A stretch of DNA of 32,420 nucleotides, from assembly GCA_017480185.1 (NCBI GenBank), contig JAFVBC010000002.1:1-32420 (forward strand), in the 5' to 3' direction. The notes beneath the pieces are model-generated. The model had not been told where the DNA came from. It did no database searches and saw only the letters and a list, made by a program, of their open reading frames with translations. A program made the position numbers and the translations under genes. This document shows positions 14,938-24,883 of this stretch, one piece after another. The first letter of the stretch is position 1. Each line of letters starts with the position of its first letter. Source of the DNA: Bacteroidales bacterium (lineage in GTDB: Bacteria; Bacteroidota; Bacteroidia; Bacteroidales; P3).

Positions 14938-17463
14938 TCATTCTTTTGTATTAGCATCGGTCTCATTATTGCCATTTTCCGAGCCTTGCAATTCTTCTTC
15001 TCCACCCTCAATCTCTTCATCTTCGGTCGGAACTTTTGTAATTGAAGCAATATAATCTTTACCTCGAAGGTCGATCAATTTAACTCCCTGTGTAGTTCTC
15101 CCAAGCACCCGCAACTGACTTACCTTCAAACGAATCGTAACGCCACTGCGATTTATTATCATCAAATCGTCATCGTCGCTCACCGTTGTCAATGCCACCA
15201 AACCTCCAGTCTTATCAGTCAATTGCATGGCTTTAACACCTTTACCACCGCGGTGTGTGTTGCGATATTCTTCTATGTCGGTACGCTTTCCGTAGCCATG
15301 CTCCGACACAACAAGTACGTTATCCTCCTTATTGTCCGTCCAAAGCATGTCTATTACGCTGTCGTCTTCGCCATCAAGTTCTATTCCCTTTACGCCCGAA
15401 GCCGAACGTCCCATGGTGCGAAACTCTTCCTCGCTGCATCTAACCACTTTGCCTTTCTTTGACGCTATCATCACTTCGCCCTCACCGTTGGTCAGCGTAG
15501 CCGAAATCAACTCGTCGCCCTCTCTGATTCCAACAGCAATAATACCGTTAGAACGCGGTCTTGAATAGGATTCGAGAGCCGTTTTTTTCACCACACCTTG
15601 CTTTGTGCACATCATGATGTAGTGTCCTCCAACGTATTCTGCATCGCTCAGACTATCCACATTTACATAGGCTTTCACCTTATCGTCTGGATCAATGTTT
15701 ATTACGTTAAGAATGGGTCGACCTTTAGTGTTTTTCTCACCTTCTGGCACTTCGAAAGCACGCATCCAATAGCAGCGGCCTTTCTCGGTAAACATAAGTA
15801 GGTAGTTGTGATTTGTGGCGGTAAAGATGTGTTCGACAAAATCTTCACTGCGCACCGAACTTCCCTTTGACCCAACACCTCCACGACTCTGTGCCCGATA
15901 TTCATTAAGGGGGGTTCGTTTGATGTATCCTTTATGGGATATAGTTATCACGACCTGCTCGTCGGGAATGGTGTCTTCTATGCGGAAGTTGGCAGCGTCG
16001 TAGCGAATGGCAGTGCGTCTCTCATCGCCGTATTTCGCTTTTATCTCCGTAAGTTCATCTTTGATCACCGACATTAACACACTGTGGTCGCCAAGTATTT
16101 CACGACATCTTGCAATGAATTTCACCTTGTCGTCGTACTCCTCTTGCAGTTTCTGTTCCTGAAGTCCGGTCAGTTGAGCAAGGCGCATGTCAACAATGGC
16201 TCGTGCTTGAAGTTCACTGAATTGGTAGGTTTCCATCAGTCCTTGTCGTGCAGCCTCTGGGGTTTTGGATGCCCTTATCAACTTCACTATCTCGTCAATC
16301 AGATCGATTGCCTTAAGCAGACCCTCAAGGATATGGGCTCGGCGTTCAGCTTCGGCCATATCAAATTGGGTGCGACGAGTAACCACTTCCTCGCGATGAG
16401 AAATAAAATTGGCTATTAGGTCTTTCAGATTGAGCAGCATGGGCCGTCCGTGCACCAAAGCAATGTTGTTGACGGCAAACGAACTTTGCAGCTCTGATAA
16501 TTGGAAAAGCTTGTTGAGAATGACATTTGGCACCACGTCGTGGCGAAGCACATACACCACCCGTATGCCATCCTTATCGCTCTCGTCGCGAATGTCGGTG
16601 ATGCCTTCTATTTTACCATCCTTAACAAGTTGGGCTTGTTTCTTTATCATCTCGGCTTTGTTTACGCCGAAAGGAATGGTTGTTACGACTATTGTGTTGC
16701 GTCCTTTTGAGTCTTCCTCTATAGATGCATCAGCACGAAGAACAATGCTACCCCTGCCAGTGAGGTAGGCTTCACGCACACCGTTGTATCCGTATATGGT
16801 GCCACCCAACGGGAAATCGGGAGCTTTGACAAATTGCATCAATTCCTCGACTGTGATGTCTCGGTTGTCAATGTATGCCATACAGCCATCCATAACCTCC
16901 GCAAGGTTGTGCGTTGGCATGTTTGTAGCCATACCAACCGCTATACCATTAGAGCCATTGACCAGTAGGTTGGGTATTTTGGTGGGCAGTACTATTGGTT
17001 CTTTACCTTCGTTGTCGTAGGTCTCAGTCATATCGACAGTGTCCTTGTCGATGTCGGCAAGCATTTCATCGGCTATTTGTTTCAGTCTTGCCTCGGTATA
17101 ACGCATGGCAGCAGCGCCATCGCCATCTATCGAACCAAAGTTTCCCTGCCCATCAACCAGCGGATATCTCATAGCCCACGGTTGTGCCAGGCGCACCAAG
17201 GCACCATACACAGAACTGTCGCCATGGGGGTGATACTTACCAAGCACATCACCCACTATACGCGCCGACTTCTTGGTAGGGGTATTGTAAAGTATGCCAT
17301 TTTCGTTCATTGAGAACAATATGCGACGATGAACTGGTTTTAAGCCATCGCGTACATCGGGCAAAGCCCTCGACACAATGACCGACATAGCATAATCTAT
17401 ATATGCCGTTTTCATCGTGGTCTCAATGTCTACTTTGGTAATTTTTTCCTTATCCGAAATCAT
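14938..17463 (-). CDS. gyrA: DNA gyrase subunit A
   Basis: Catalytic subunit of DNA gyrase, which breaks and rejoins DNA to introduce negative supercoils with GyrB. From the ATG at 17463 the protein has 841 residues, and the active-site tyrosine in RYTEARL falls at Tyr122, the E. coli number. An upstream ATG at 17562 is rejected because it lies in the -33 box and would add 33 unrelated residues. The quinolone region reads [10 protein letters not shown]: Ser83 is kept, and the residue at E. coli position 87 is Gly, not Asp. The C-terminal beta-pinwheel carries a GyrA-box-like HRGGKG, separating it from ParC, followed by an acidic Glu-rich tail. Cotranscribed with the TPR gene and divergent from clpC. 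Confidence 0.97.
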   Translation of the reverse strand: MISDKEKITKVDIETTMKTAYIDYAMSVIVSRALPDVRDGLKPVHRRILFSMNENGILYNTPTKKSARIVGDVLGKYHPHGDSSVYGALVRLAQPWAMRYPLVDGQGNFGSIDGDGAAAMRYTEARLKQIADEMLADIDKDTVDMTETYDNEGKEPIVLPTKIPNLLVNGSNGIAVGMATNMPTHNLAEVMDGCMAYIDNRDITVEELMQFVKAPDFPLGGTIYGYNGVREAYLTGRGSIVLRADASIEEDSKGRNTIVVTTIPFGVNKAEMIKKQAQLVKDGKIEGITDIRDESDKDGIRVVYVLRHDVVPNVILNKLFQLSELQSSFAVNNIALVHGRPMLLNLKDLIANFISHREEVVTRRTQFDMAEAERRAHILEGLLKAIDLIDEIVKLIRASKTPEAARQGLMETYQFSELQARAIVDMRLAQLTGLQEQKLQEEYDDKVKFIARCREILGDHSVLMSVIKDELTEIKAKYGDERRTAIRYDAANFRIEDTIPDEQVVITISHKGYIKRTPLNEYRAQSRGGVGSKGSSVRSEDFVEHIFTATNHNYLLMFTEKGRCYWMRAFEVPEGEKNTKGRPILNVINIDPDDKVKAYVNVDSLSDAEYVGGHYIMMCTKQGVVKKTALESYSRPRSNGIIAVGIREGDELISATLTNGEGEVMIASKKGKVVRCSEEEFRTMGRSASGVKGIELDGEDDSVIDMLWTDNKEDNVLVVSEHGYGKRTDIEEYRNTHRGGKGVKAMQLTDKTGGLVALTTVSDDDDLMIINRSGVTIRLKVSQLRVLGRTTQGVKLIDLRGKDYIASITKVPTEDEEIEGGEEELQGSENGNNETDANTKE

Positions 17464-17532
17464 TGGCAATATTTGTTTAACTGGGTAAAAGTCAATAAAG
17501 TGCGATTTAACGTACACCAAAAGGGTTGAAAA

Positions 17533-17563
17533 CAAAGGTACGCTTTTTCTTATGAAATGCAAA
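17533..17563 (-). promoter_or_regulatory. gyrA: Bacteroides-type promoter for gyrA
   Basis: On the minus strand TTTG (17563 to 17560), a 19-base spacer, then TACCTTTG (17540 to 17533) match both parts of the Bacteroidota consensus. The predicted leader is about 60-65 nt before the ATG at 17463. Confidence 0.8.
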
Positions 17564-17628
17564 CACTTTATTTCCTCAGTATGTGAGCTATCAACGCTTG
17601 GGTGTTGAAAATATGTTGTGGCACGCTT

Positions 17629-17658
17629 TTTGACGCACCTCTACATAGAGTATATTTG
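17629..17658 (+). promoter_or_regulatory. clpC: Bacteroides-type promoter for clpC
   Basis: TTTG (17629-17632), an 18-base spacer, then TATATTTG (17651-17658) fit the Bacteroidota promoter consensus. The predicted leader is about 27 nt. It points away from the gyrA promoter; the two -33 boxes are about 65 bp apart. Confidence 0.75.
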
Positions 17659-17689
17659 CATTACATTTACTGACATAAGTTAACATACG

Positions 17690-20263
17690 ATGAATTCCAA
17701 GTTTAGTGAGAACGCCACTAAAGTACTCAACGGTTGCCGAGACGAGGCCATCCGTCTTAAAAACGGCAGCATAGGTATTGAGCATGTATTCCTTTCCATG
17801 ACCCGTTTCCCCGAGTGCATGGCCATCACCACACTCACGGCGCTCGGTGTCGACTGCGAAAAGGTCAAAGAACGCATTGTGAGCCATATCGATAATAGTG
17901 CTGCCGACATGCGTTATGCTCCCGACAGCGATATTCCAGTGCTACGCCAATACGAGAAGGTTATGAGAATGAGTTACCTCGAAAGTATTCAGCTCAAACA
18001 ATCGCCTATTGGCACCGTACACATCATTTTGGCCATATTGCACGAAGACGACAATTTGGTGTCGGCAGCATTGAAGAAAGAGGGGGTTGACTATAATCGC
18101 TTTTTCAAAACGGTTAAAGGGGCTGCGAGCGAAACATCAGAGACATTGCCCGACTTCTCGGCACAAACCAGCGATGACGACAACGACGAGCCTTTTGCCG
18201 ACCCAGAACAACCCAAAACAACGCAACGTCGAAAAGCCGATAGCAAAACACCTGCTCTTGAGAATTTTGGGCGCGACCTTACACTTATGGCCGAACAGGG
18301 CAAACTTGATCCCATAGTAGGCCGCGAACGTGAGTTGGAACGCATCGCTCAAATTCTGAGCCGTCGCAAGAAAAACAACCCCATATTGATTGGCGAAAGT
18401 GGTGTTGGGAAAAGTGCTATAGCCGAAGGTTTGGCACTGCGCATAGCCGAGGGGCGTGTGCCACGCACACTCTATGGCAAGCGCCTTTTGAGCCTCGACT
18501 TGGCCTCGCTGGTGGCCGGTACAAAATACCGTGGGCAATTTGAGGAACGCATGAAAGCAATACTCAACGAACTTGAGCAACACCCTGAAATAATCGTCTT
18601 CATTGACGAAATACACACCATTGTGGGTGCTGGCAGTGCAAGTGGCAGCCTCGATGCATCAAACATGTTCAAACCTGCACTTGCACGAGGTGTAATTCAG
18701 TGCATCGGCACAACAACCCTCGATGAATACCGCCAATATATTGAGAAAGACACTGCTCTTGAGCGGCGTTTTCAAAAAGTGTTGGTCGAGCCGGCCACAC
18801 CTGCCGAGACACTCGAAATCCTAACCAATATAAAAGACAAATACGAGCGGCATCATCTTGTAGAATACACCGCAGAGGCCTTACAGGCATGCGTAGACCT
18901 TACCGAGCGCTACGTCAGCGACCGTTTGCAACCCGACAAGGCCATTGATGCTCTCGACGAGGCTGGTGCACGCGTAAGAATAGCCAACGTAAACGTACCC
19001 GAAGAGATTACACAACTTGAAGCTGAACTAACGGATATAGAGAATGTTAAGCGCGAAGTACTGGCAGAGAAACGTTACAGCGAAGCAGCAGAATACCGCG
19101 ACAAAGAGCACCAACTGCGTGCCCGACTGGACGAACTGCAAAAGCAGTGGGAAGCCGATGAGCGAGACAAAAAAATAACCGTTGGTGCACAAGACGTTGC
19201 TGCCGTGATAGCCATGATGACTGGAGTGCCCGTGGAGCGCATTGCCGAGAACGAAAGCAGTCGACTGCTACAAATGGAACAAGAATTGAAAGGTAGCGTG
19301 GTTGGGCAAGACGAAGCAATTGCCCGCATAGCCAAAGCCATTCGACGTAACCGAGCAGGTCTCAAAGACCCCAACCGTCCAATTGGCAGTTTCCTCTTCC
19401 TTGGACCGACTGGAGTGGGAAAAACCTACCTGACAAAAATATTAGCACGCTATCTTTTCGACTCCGAACAAGCCATGATACGCATAGACATGAGCGAATA
19501 TATGGAAAAATTTGCCGTAAGTCGTCTCATCGGTGCACCTCCCGGCTACGTTGGTTATGAAGAAGGTGGGCAACTGACTGAACGAGTGCGCCGCAAACCC
19601 TACTCCATTATCCTGCTTGACGAAGTAGAAAAAGCCCACCCCGACGTGTTCAACGTACTATTGCAAGTGCTTGACGACGGTGTGCTCACCGATGGCATCG
19701 GCCGCAAAGTCGATTTCAAGAACACAATCATCATCATGACATCCAACATCGGTAGCCGCCAGCTCAAAGATTTTGGCGTAGGAGTTGGTTTTGCCACAGC
19801 TGCTCGAGAAAACGACAAAAATGCCATGCAGCGCGATGTAATCGAAAAAAGTCTAAAGAAATCATTTGCCCCCGAGTTTCTGAATAGAATCGATGACATC
19901 ATCTATTTCAATGCCCTGCAGCGCGACGACATCCATCGCATAATAGATATTGAGCTCGATGGACTCTTCAAACGGGTGCGTGGCATGAATTACGGCATAG
20001 AGATTGACGAGGCTGCAAAAGACTTTATTTTGGCTCATGGATGGGATGCACAATATGGGGCTCGTCCTCTGCGTCGCGCCATTCAGCGATATATTGAAGA
20101 CGACCTTGCCGACGAAATAATCCGCGCTGCCATTCTACCAGGCGACACCATCTGTATCACATGCCACGACGATAAAATAGCGTTTGATATTCGCCCAGGC
20201 GAAACATCACGCCAGTTGATGGATGCTCTGCATCATACCGAGACTCTGCCATCCGAACCATAG
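17690..20263 (+). CDS. clpC: ATP-dependent Clp protease ATP-binding subunit ClpC
   Basis: An 857-residue AAA+ unfoldase that feeds proteins to ClpP. The Clp N-domain repeats cover about 5-145, followed by an acidic linker (150-185). AAA module 1 has Walker A GESGVGKS (235-242) and VFIDEIH (303-309). A short middle segment (about 445-490) contains a UVR-like stretch ([15 protein letters not shown]), shorter than the long ClpB coiled coil. AAA module 2 has Walker A GPTGVGKT (572-579) and LLDEVEK (642-648). A hydrophobic VGF (699-701) after QLKDFG sits where the ClpP-binding loop is expected, which supports ClpC over ClpB. Divergent from gyrA with its own promoter. No typical U-run terminator follows; instead the 11-bp-unit inverted repeat begins 20 bases after the stop. 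Confidence 0.94.
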   Translation: MNSKFSENATKVLNGCRDEAIRLKNGSIGIEHVFLSMTRFPECMAITTLTALGVDCEKVKERIVSHIDNSAADMRYAPDSDIPVLRQYEKVMRMSYLESIQLKQSPIGTVHIILAILHEDDNLVSAALKKEGVDYNRFFKTVKGAASETSETLPDFSAQTSDDDNDEPFADPEQPKTTQRRKADSKTPALENFGRDLTLMAEQGKLDPIVGRERELERIAQILSRRKKNNPILIGESGVGKSAIAEGLALRIAEGRVPRTLYGKRLLSLDLASLVAGTKYRGQFEERMKAILNELEQHPEIIVFIDEIHTIVGAGSASGSLDASNMFKPALARGVIQCIGTTTLDEYRQYIEKDTALERRFQKVLVEPATPAETLEILTNIKDKYERHHLVEYTAEALQACVDLTERYVSDRLQPDKAIDALDEAGARVRIANVNVPEEITQLEAELTDIENVKREVLAEKRYSEAAEYRDKEHQLRARLDELQKQWEADERDKKITVGAQDVAAVIAMMTGVPVERIAENESSRLLQMEQELKGSVVGQDEAIARIAKAIRRNRAGLKDPNRPIGSFLFLGPTGVGKTYLTKILARYLFDSEQAMIRIDMSEYMEKFAVSRLIGAPPGYVGYEEGGQLTERVRRKPYSIILLDEVEKAHPDVFNVLLQVLDDGVLTDGIGRKVDFKNTIIIMTSNIGSRQLKDFGVGVGFATAARENDKNAMQRDVIEKSLKKSFAPEFLNRIDDIIYFNALQRDDIHRIIDIELDGLFKRVRGMNYGIEIDEAAKDFILAHGWDAQYGARPLRRAIQRYIEDDLADEIIRAAILPGDTICITCHDDKIAFDIRPGETSRQLMDALHHTETLPSEP

Positions 20264-20283
20264 TTTGGGGCTACATTTACTCC

Positions 20284-20392
20284 CTATCAAGTCCCTACCA
20301 ACTCCTGATCAACTCCCTATCATCTCCCACTAATGCAGGACTTGATAGGGAGTTGATCAGGACTTGGTCAGGAGTTGGTAGGGGGTAGATAC
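20284..20392. repeat. Inverted repeat element built of 11-bp units (locus 3)
   Basis: The left arm has four 11-bp units (20284-20327): CTATCAAGTCC, CTACCAACTCC, TGATCAACTCC, CTATCATCTCC. The right arm has five (20338-20392), whose complements from outside in are GTATCTACCCC, CTACCAACTCC, TGACCAAGTCC, TGATCAACTCC, CTATCAAGTCC. A 10-base loop separates them. Phase is unbroken across each arm, and a 20-bp core is perfectly self-complementary. It lies between the convergent clpC and gcvP ends and might help terminate clpC transcription. Confidence 0.85.
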
Positions 20393-20462
20393 ATAGCAAT
20401 TACATCGTGTATATTTCCTTTCTTCCCCACACATCATAATACCCATTGGCCTCGGCAGCAAC

Positions 20463-20497
20463 AAAAAAAAGCCCTGAGTATAACACTACTCAGGGCT
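20463..20497 (-). terminator. Intrinsic terminator of the ppdK-pckA-LRR-gcvP operon
   Basis: The 11-bp stem 20470-20480 with 20487-20497 has a 6-base loop and, in minus-strand sense, is followed by a run of eight U (complement of the A-run at 20463-20470). It lies 23 bases after the gcvP stop. Confidence 0.9.
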
Positions 20498-20519
20498 ACC
20501 CTTTAATTGTCACTGAAAT

Positions 20520-23366
20520 TTATTCAGCCCAAACAGCCTGCAAGTTGCGGTCGCCATAGGCATCGTCAATCTTGCTTATCGTAGGCCAATACTTCTCAAC
20601 ATGCGGTAGTGGGAATGCGGCCTTCTGACGACTGTACGGCAATGTCCATTCGTCGGCACAAACGGTTTGCATCGTGTGGGGAGCATTGCATATTGGGTTA
20701 TTATGCTCATCGCTACGGCCACTCATAACATCGTCAATTTCTTGGCGTATGGCAATCATAGCTTCGCAGAAACGATCCAATTCCGACAGAGGCTCACTCT
20801 CAGTGGGTTCGACCATAAGGGTGTTGTGGACGGGGAACGCAACCGTTGGTGCATGGAAACCATAGTCCATCAAACGTTTAGCTATATCGCCAACACTCAC
20901 TTTCAGACTAAACTCGTTGAAGTCAACAATCATCTCATGTCCGCACATACCATTACGGTTGGTGTAGAGAATCTTATAGTATTTCTGCAAACGAGCCTTA
21001 AGGTAGTTGGCATTGAGGATGGCGTGTTTAGTGGCATCAGCCAATCCCTCACCACCAAGCATAAGCAAGTAGCCATAGGTAATAGGCAAGAGCATAGCAC
21101 TACCGTAGGGGGCTGCAGCCATTGTGTTACCCTTTTCGCCTCCAACTTTCACCACTGGATGTGTGGGGAGGAACTGTACAAGATGTTTAGCCACGCAGAT
21201 GGGACCTACGCCAGGACCACCACCACCATGAGGCATGGCAAATGTTTTGTGCAAGTTGAGGTGACATACGTCAGCGCCCATCGTGCCAGGGCTGGTAAGT
21301 CCAACCTGACCATTCATGTAGGCACCATCCATATATACCTGACCTCCATTTTGGTGGATTATGTTTATAATTTCAAGTATTCCGTCTTCAAAAGCACCAT
21401 GAGTCGACGGATAAGTAATCATCAAGCAACTGAGGGTGTCTTTGTACTGCTCGGCTTTTGCACGAAGATCATCAATGTCCACATCGCCATTGCTGGTACA
21501 TTTCACCACCACCACCGTCATACCAGCTTTTGCTGCACTGGCAGGATTGGTACCGTGAGCCGATGCTGGTATCAAGCACACGTTGCGCTGTGGTTGACCA
21601 TTGGCAATATGATAGTTGCGGATAACGGTTAAGCCAGAATATTCACCAAATGCACCCGAATTGGGCTGCAATGAAGTGCCAGCAAAACCAGTAATGATGG
21701 CAAGACGGCGCTCCATATCGTGAATCATCTCAAGGTAGCCTTCAGCCTGATCGGCAGGAACAAAGGGGTGCATAGATGTGAATTCAGCCCAACTCAACGG
21801 TAGCATTTCAGAAGCAGCATTGAGTTTCATTGTGCAACTACCAAGAGGTATCATGGCGCGATTGAGCGACAGGTCTTTCTCCTCTAAACGTTTAATATAG
21901 CGCATCATCGATGTCTCATCGTGATACTGATTAAATACCTTGGCAGTGAGGTAGGGGGTATGACGCTGCAGTTCATTAGGCAGCGAGCTTTCTGTAGACT
22001 GACAGCAGCAACCACATTCAAGCGGCTGAGCCTCTTTACCAGCAGCTTCGGCCAAGCATGCTATAATAGCCTCAATATCAGCATGCACTACTGTTTCGTC
22101 GATAGAGATGCCAATACATTCATCACAAATATAACGGAAGTTGATTTTGTGTTTTAGGGCCACCTCGCGCACCTTTGCCGTGGGTACTGGGCATTGCAAA
22201 GCAAGGGTATCAAAGAACACTTTATTCCACTGCTTATACCCGTACTTCTCAAGTTCTGAGGCTAAACGATGTGCCTTCCTGCACATAGCCTCTGCAATTT
22301 GTTTTATTCCTTCTGCACCATGCCACACTGCATAAAAGCCACTCATATTTGCCACAAGAGCGGCAGATGTGCAGATATTTGACGTAGCCTTGTCTCGCTT
22401 GATATGTTGCTCGCGCATACCAAGAGCCATACGCAAAGCAGGATTGCCCTTGGCATCAACACTCCATCCAATTATACGTCCAGGGAAGGCACGCTTGAAT
22501 GCTTCGGTAAAGGCAAAGAAACCTGCATGAGGACCGCCAAAGCCCATTGGTAAACCAAAGCGTTGAGCATTTCCAAACGCACAGTCGGCTCCCATTTCAC
22601 CAGGGGTTTTCAGTACGGCAAGTGCCATTAAGTCGGTTGCCATACCAACAAAGATACCCTTTTCGTGGCATGCTGCAATGTATGCCGTCCAATCACACAC
22701 CTCTCCAAATTGGTTAGGATACTGAACGAAAGAGGCAAAATAGGTGTTATCCAGTTCTTGATTTGCAGCCTTACCAGTAACAATTTCTATGCCACGAGGA
22801 GCAGCGTTGGTTTGCATAACGGCAAGCGTTTGGGGCAATAAGCCTTCGTCAACAAACACTTTGCACACCCCCTCCTTAACTTGTTGACGGGTACGACTAT
22901 TAAAGAACATTATCATAGCCTCACCTGCCGATGTCGCTTCGTCAAGCAACGAAGCATTGCTTAAAGGCATACCAGTCATATCGGCAACCATGGTCTGATA
23001 GTTCATCAAGGCCTCCAATCTTCCCTGGCTAATCTCAGTTTGATAAGGTGTGTAACTGGTATACCAACCAGGATTTTCAAACACATTGCGCATAATAACA
23101 GCAGGAGTAACCGTGCCGTAATACCCCATGCCAATGTATGTACGATAAAGTTTGTTCTTTTGTGCCAACTGACGAACTCTATTGAGAAAAACATTCTCGT
23201 CAATGCCCTCCTCAAGAGCCAATGGCTCCTTCAGACGTATTGCCGAAGGCACAGACTTCTCTATAAGTTCATCCATTGAGCTAACGCCAATGGTTTTCAA
23301 CATCATGTCCACATCAGAGCCTTTTGTAACTCCGTTATGGCGTTTTGAGAAACTATTTTTACTCAT
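20520..23366 (-). CDS. gcvP: Glycine dehydrogenase (aminomethyl-transferring), P protein of the glycine cleavage system
   Basis: A 948-residue PLP enzyme that decarboxylates glycine and passes the aminomethyl group to lipoylated GcvH. It is the long, fused form: an N-terminal half (about 1-440) and a catalytic C-terminal half (about 465-948). The PLP lysine lies in LNLHKTFAMPHGGGGPG (K707). N-terminal family blocks such as SYTPYQTEISQGRLEAL and the SAHGTNPASA block in the C half are intact. The linker carries an unusual cysteine cluster CGCCC (451-455). GcvT and GcvH are not in the window. It is the last gene of the ppdK-pckA-LRR-gcvP run, starting 20 bases after the LRR gene stop, and a strong terminator follows. 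Confidence 0.97.
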   Translation of the reverse strand: MSKNSFSKRHNGVTKGSDVDMMLKTIGVSSMDELIEKSVPSAIRLKEPLALEEGIDENVFLNRVRQLAQKNKLYRTYIGMGYYGTVTPAVIMRNVFENPGWYTSYTPYQTEISQGRLEALMNYQTMVADMTGMPLSNASLLDEATSAGEAMIMFFNSRTRQQVKEGVCKVFVDEGLLPQTLAVMQTNAAPRGIEIVTGKAANQELDNTYFASFVQYPNQFGEVCDWTAYIAACHEKGIFVGMATDLMALAVLKTPGEMGADCAFGNAQRFGLPMGFGGPHAGFFAFTEAFKRAFPGRIIGWSVDAKGNPALRMALGMREQHIKRDKATSNICTSAALVANMSGFYAVWHGAEGIKQIAEAMCRKAHRLASELEKYGYKQWNKVFFDTLALQCPVPTAKVREVALKHKINFRYICDECIGISIDETVVHADIEAIIACLAEAAGKEAQPLECGCCCQSTESSLPNELQRHTPYLTAKVFNQYHDETSMMRYIKRLEEKDLSLNRAMIPLGSCTMKLNAASEMLPLSWAEFTSMHPFVPADQAEGYLEMIHDMERRLAIITGFAGTSLQPNSGAFGEYSGLTVIRNYHIANGQPQRNVCLIPASAHGTNPASAAKAGMTVVVVKCTSNGDVDIDDLRAKAEQYKDTLSCLMITYPSTHGAFEDGILEIINIIHQNGGQVYMDGAYMNGQVGLTSPGTMGADVCHLNLHKTFAMPHGGGGPGVGPICVAKHLVQFLPTHPVVKVGGEKGNTMAAAPYGSAMLLPITYGYLLMLGGEGLADATKHAILNANYLKARLQKYYKILYTNRNGMCGHEMIVDFNEFSLKVSVGDIAKRLMDYGFHAPTVAFPVHNTLMVEPTESEPLSELDRFCEAMIAIRQEIDDVMSGRSDEHNNPICNAPHTMQTVCADEWTLPYSRQKAAFPLPHVEKYWPTISKIDDAYGDRNLQAVWAE

Positions 23367-23386
23367 ATTTATGGATTTATTTTTTG

Positions 23387-24883
23387 TTATTTTTTCGAAT
23401 GAAAAAACTTGAGAAATTGCTCACTGTCATAGGTTCTTACTCTGACAATGTATCTACCTGTTGGGTATCTGCGCATGCGTATACGTCCATGCCGTGGGAT
23501 GCCCGTCATAATGCACTCTCCTGCATCTGTATATAGGGCAATATCCAACAATGACTTATCATTGTCTGTAATATCTATCCTGCGGTGTTTTTTATCGTAA
23601 ACAACAGAATTCTGACTTGAAATAGGAGTGGCTCGATCGTTAATTTCATAATATTCATACACCACCTCACGGCCTTCCATGTATGTCGTATCATGCACAT
23701 ATTCAACATCCCTGACAGTATCTACAGCATACATAATAGCCATATAGTTAATAGTGTCGTTGACAATAACCATTCTTGGATTATCAACAACGCCATCGCT
23801 CCATCCGGCGAAGCCATATCCAGCATTACATACTGCAATTAAAGTTGCAGTATCACCCATGCGATATAGTTTCCCTCCAATCACCTGTCCCGCGCCAGAT
23901 ATATTCACAGAGGTGTACAGTTCTATCTCACATGGATTTTGTGATTTCAAATGCCTAATATTCTTCCATCCATTTGCCTCACGATACTTTTCAAAACTAA
24001 AACACGGGGCAACATATTCTGCAGAAACTGGTACACCAGAAAACACTTCGTTTTCAAGGGTTGGTGGAGTAAAAGATGTTGCTACTATACGATTAAGATT
24101 GATACACCTATTAAAAGCACGAGTCTTGATGATTCTCAAAGACTTTGGGAATGTAACACTTGTGATGGAGTGACATTGCGCAAATGCCGACTGACCTATG
24201 GATTGTAACGATTTCGGGAACCTAAGTGCATCTTTTATGTTGAAACAATAGGCAAATGCGAAATCGCCAATTATTTCCAATGATGATGGGAAATAGAGTC
24301 TACAATTGAGCTGATCCATTCCCACAAACGCGTAACTGGGAATGATCGTTACCTCTTCTCCAAAAGTAATCTTGTGCAACGAACGGCATCCAGAAAAGGC
24401 CATAGAGCTCGTTGATCCTCCCATATATTCACACGCCCGAGCCTTAAAGTGCAACTCGGTAATACCTGTGCATCCAGAAAAAGCAGAGCGCCCAATTGAT
24501 TGAATTTCCTCACCGATGACGAGAATGCCCGTCAAACCACTACACTGATAGAAAGCGTAGGCCCCAATCTCAACAATGTTGTCTGGGAAAGAAACTGACT
24601 TGATAGACTGGCAACCAGAAAAAGCTCTATCTCCGATTGCCGTAACTGCATATTGCACACCCTTATTTTCAACGATTGGTGGTATTTCAAGTTTACCCGA
24701 GGGTTCAGAAAAACCACGCCAATAGCCATTTTTAGACTCTGCGGGGAAAGTTACTTCTACCGACTCCTCGTCAATAATGTTAAAGTAAAGGGTATAACCT
24801 TTAGGCTGAAGCGTGCAGAAATCATAGCCCCATGAGTACACGCACAGGGCTATGAATCCTGCAAATAGCAACAACCTCTTCAT
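23387..24883 (-). CDS. BspA-like leucine-rich-repeat secreted protein with probable T9SS type-A sorting tail
   Basis: A 498-residue exported protein. A signal peptide (1-19) leads to about seven LRR_5/BspA-type repeats (about 78-285) with the pattern IGDRAFSGCQSIKSVSFPDNIVEIG repeated with variations. Residues about 325-385 (VIGGKLYRMGDTATLIAVCN ... GYGFAGWSDG) look like an InlB B-type bacterial repeat. The C-terminus (about 428-498), with IALYTDAGECIMTG, a YPTGRYIVRV motif and a basic end HSKK, resembles the T9SS type-A sorting domain. BspA-like proteins often act as adhesins; here this is only inference. Its ATG directly abuts the pckA stop with no intervening base, and gcvP follows after 20 bases, so it appears embedded in a metabolic operon. 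Confidence 0.88.
   Translation of the reverse strand: MKRLLLFAGFIALCVYSWGYDFCTLQPKGYTLYFNIIDEESVEVTFPAESKNGYWRGFSEPSGKLEIPPIVENKGVQYAVTAIGDRAFSGCQSIKSVSFPDNIVEIGAYAFYQCSGLTGILVIGEEIQSIGRSAFSGCTGITELHFKARACEYMGGSTSSMAFSGCRSLHKITFGEEVTIIPSYAFVGMDQLNCRLYFPSSLEIIGDFAFAYCFNIKDALRFPKSLQSIGQSAFAQCHSITSVTFPKSLRIIKTRAFNRCINLNRIVATSFTPPTLENEVFSGVPVSAEYVAPCFSFEKYREANGWKNIRHLKSQNPCEIELYTSVNISGAGQVIGGKLYRMGDTATLIAVCNAGYGFAGWSDGVVDNPRMVIVNDTINYMAIMYAVDTVRDVEYVHDTTYMEGREVVYEYYEINDRATPISSQNSVVYDKKHRRIDITDNDKSLLDIALYTDAGECIMTGIPRHGRIRMRRYPTGRYIVRVRTYDSEQFLKFFHSKK

Noticed and set aside
17464-17562. Upstream ATG extending gyrA by 33 residues
   Set aside because: It falls inside the predicted -33 element, and the shorter form places the catalytic tyrosine at 122 as in E. 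coli.
17690-20263. ClpB as identity of the AAA+ protein
   Set aside because: The middle region is short with a UVR-like segment, and a VGF loop is present, unlike the long coiled-coil ClpB.
20284-20392. CRISPR-like array
   Set aside because: Units are 11 bp and contiguous with no unique spacers, and arms are inverted; no cas genes are near.
20667-21632. 321-residue open frame on the plus strand
   Set aside because: It is antisense to gcvP, which is complete and fully conserved there.
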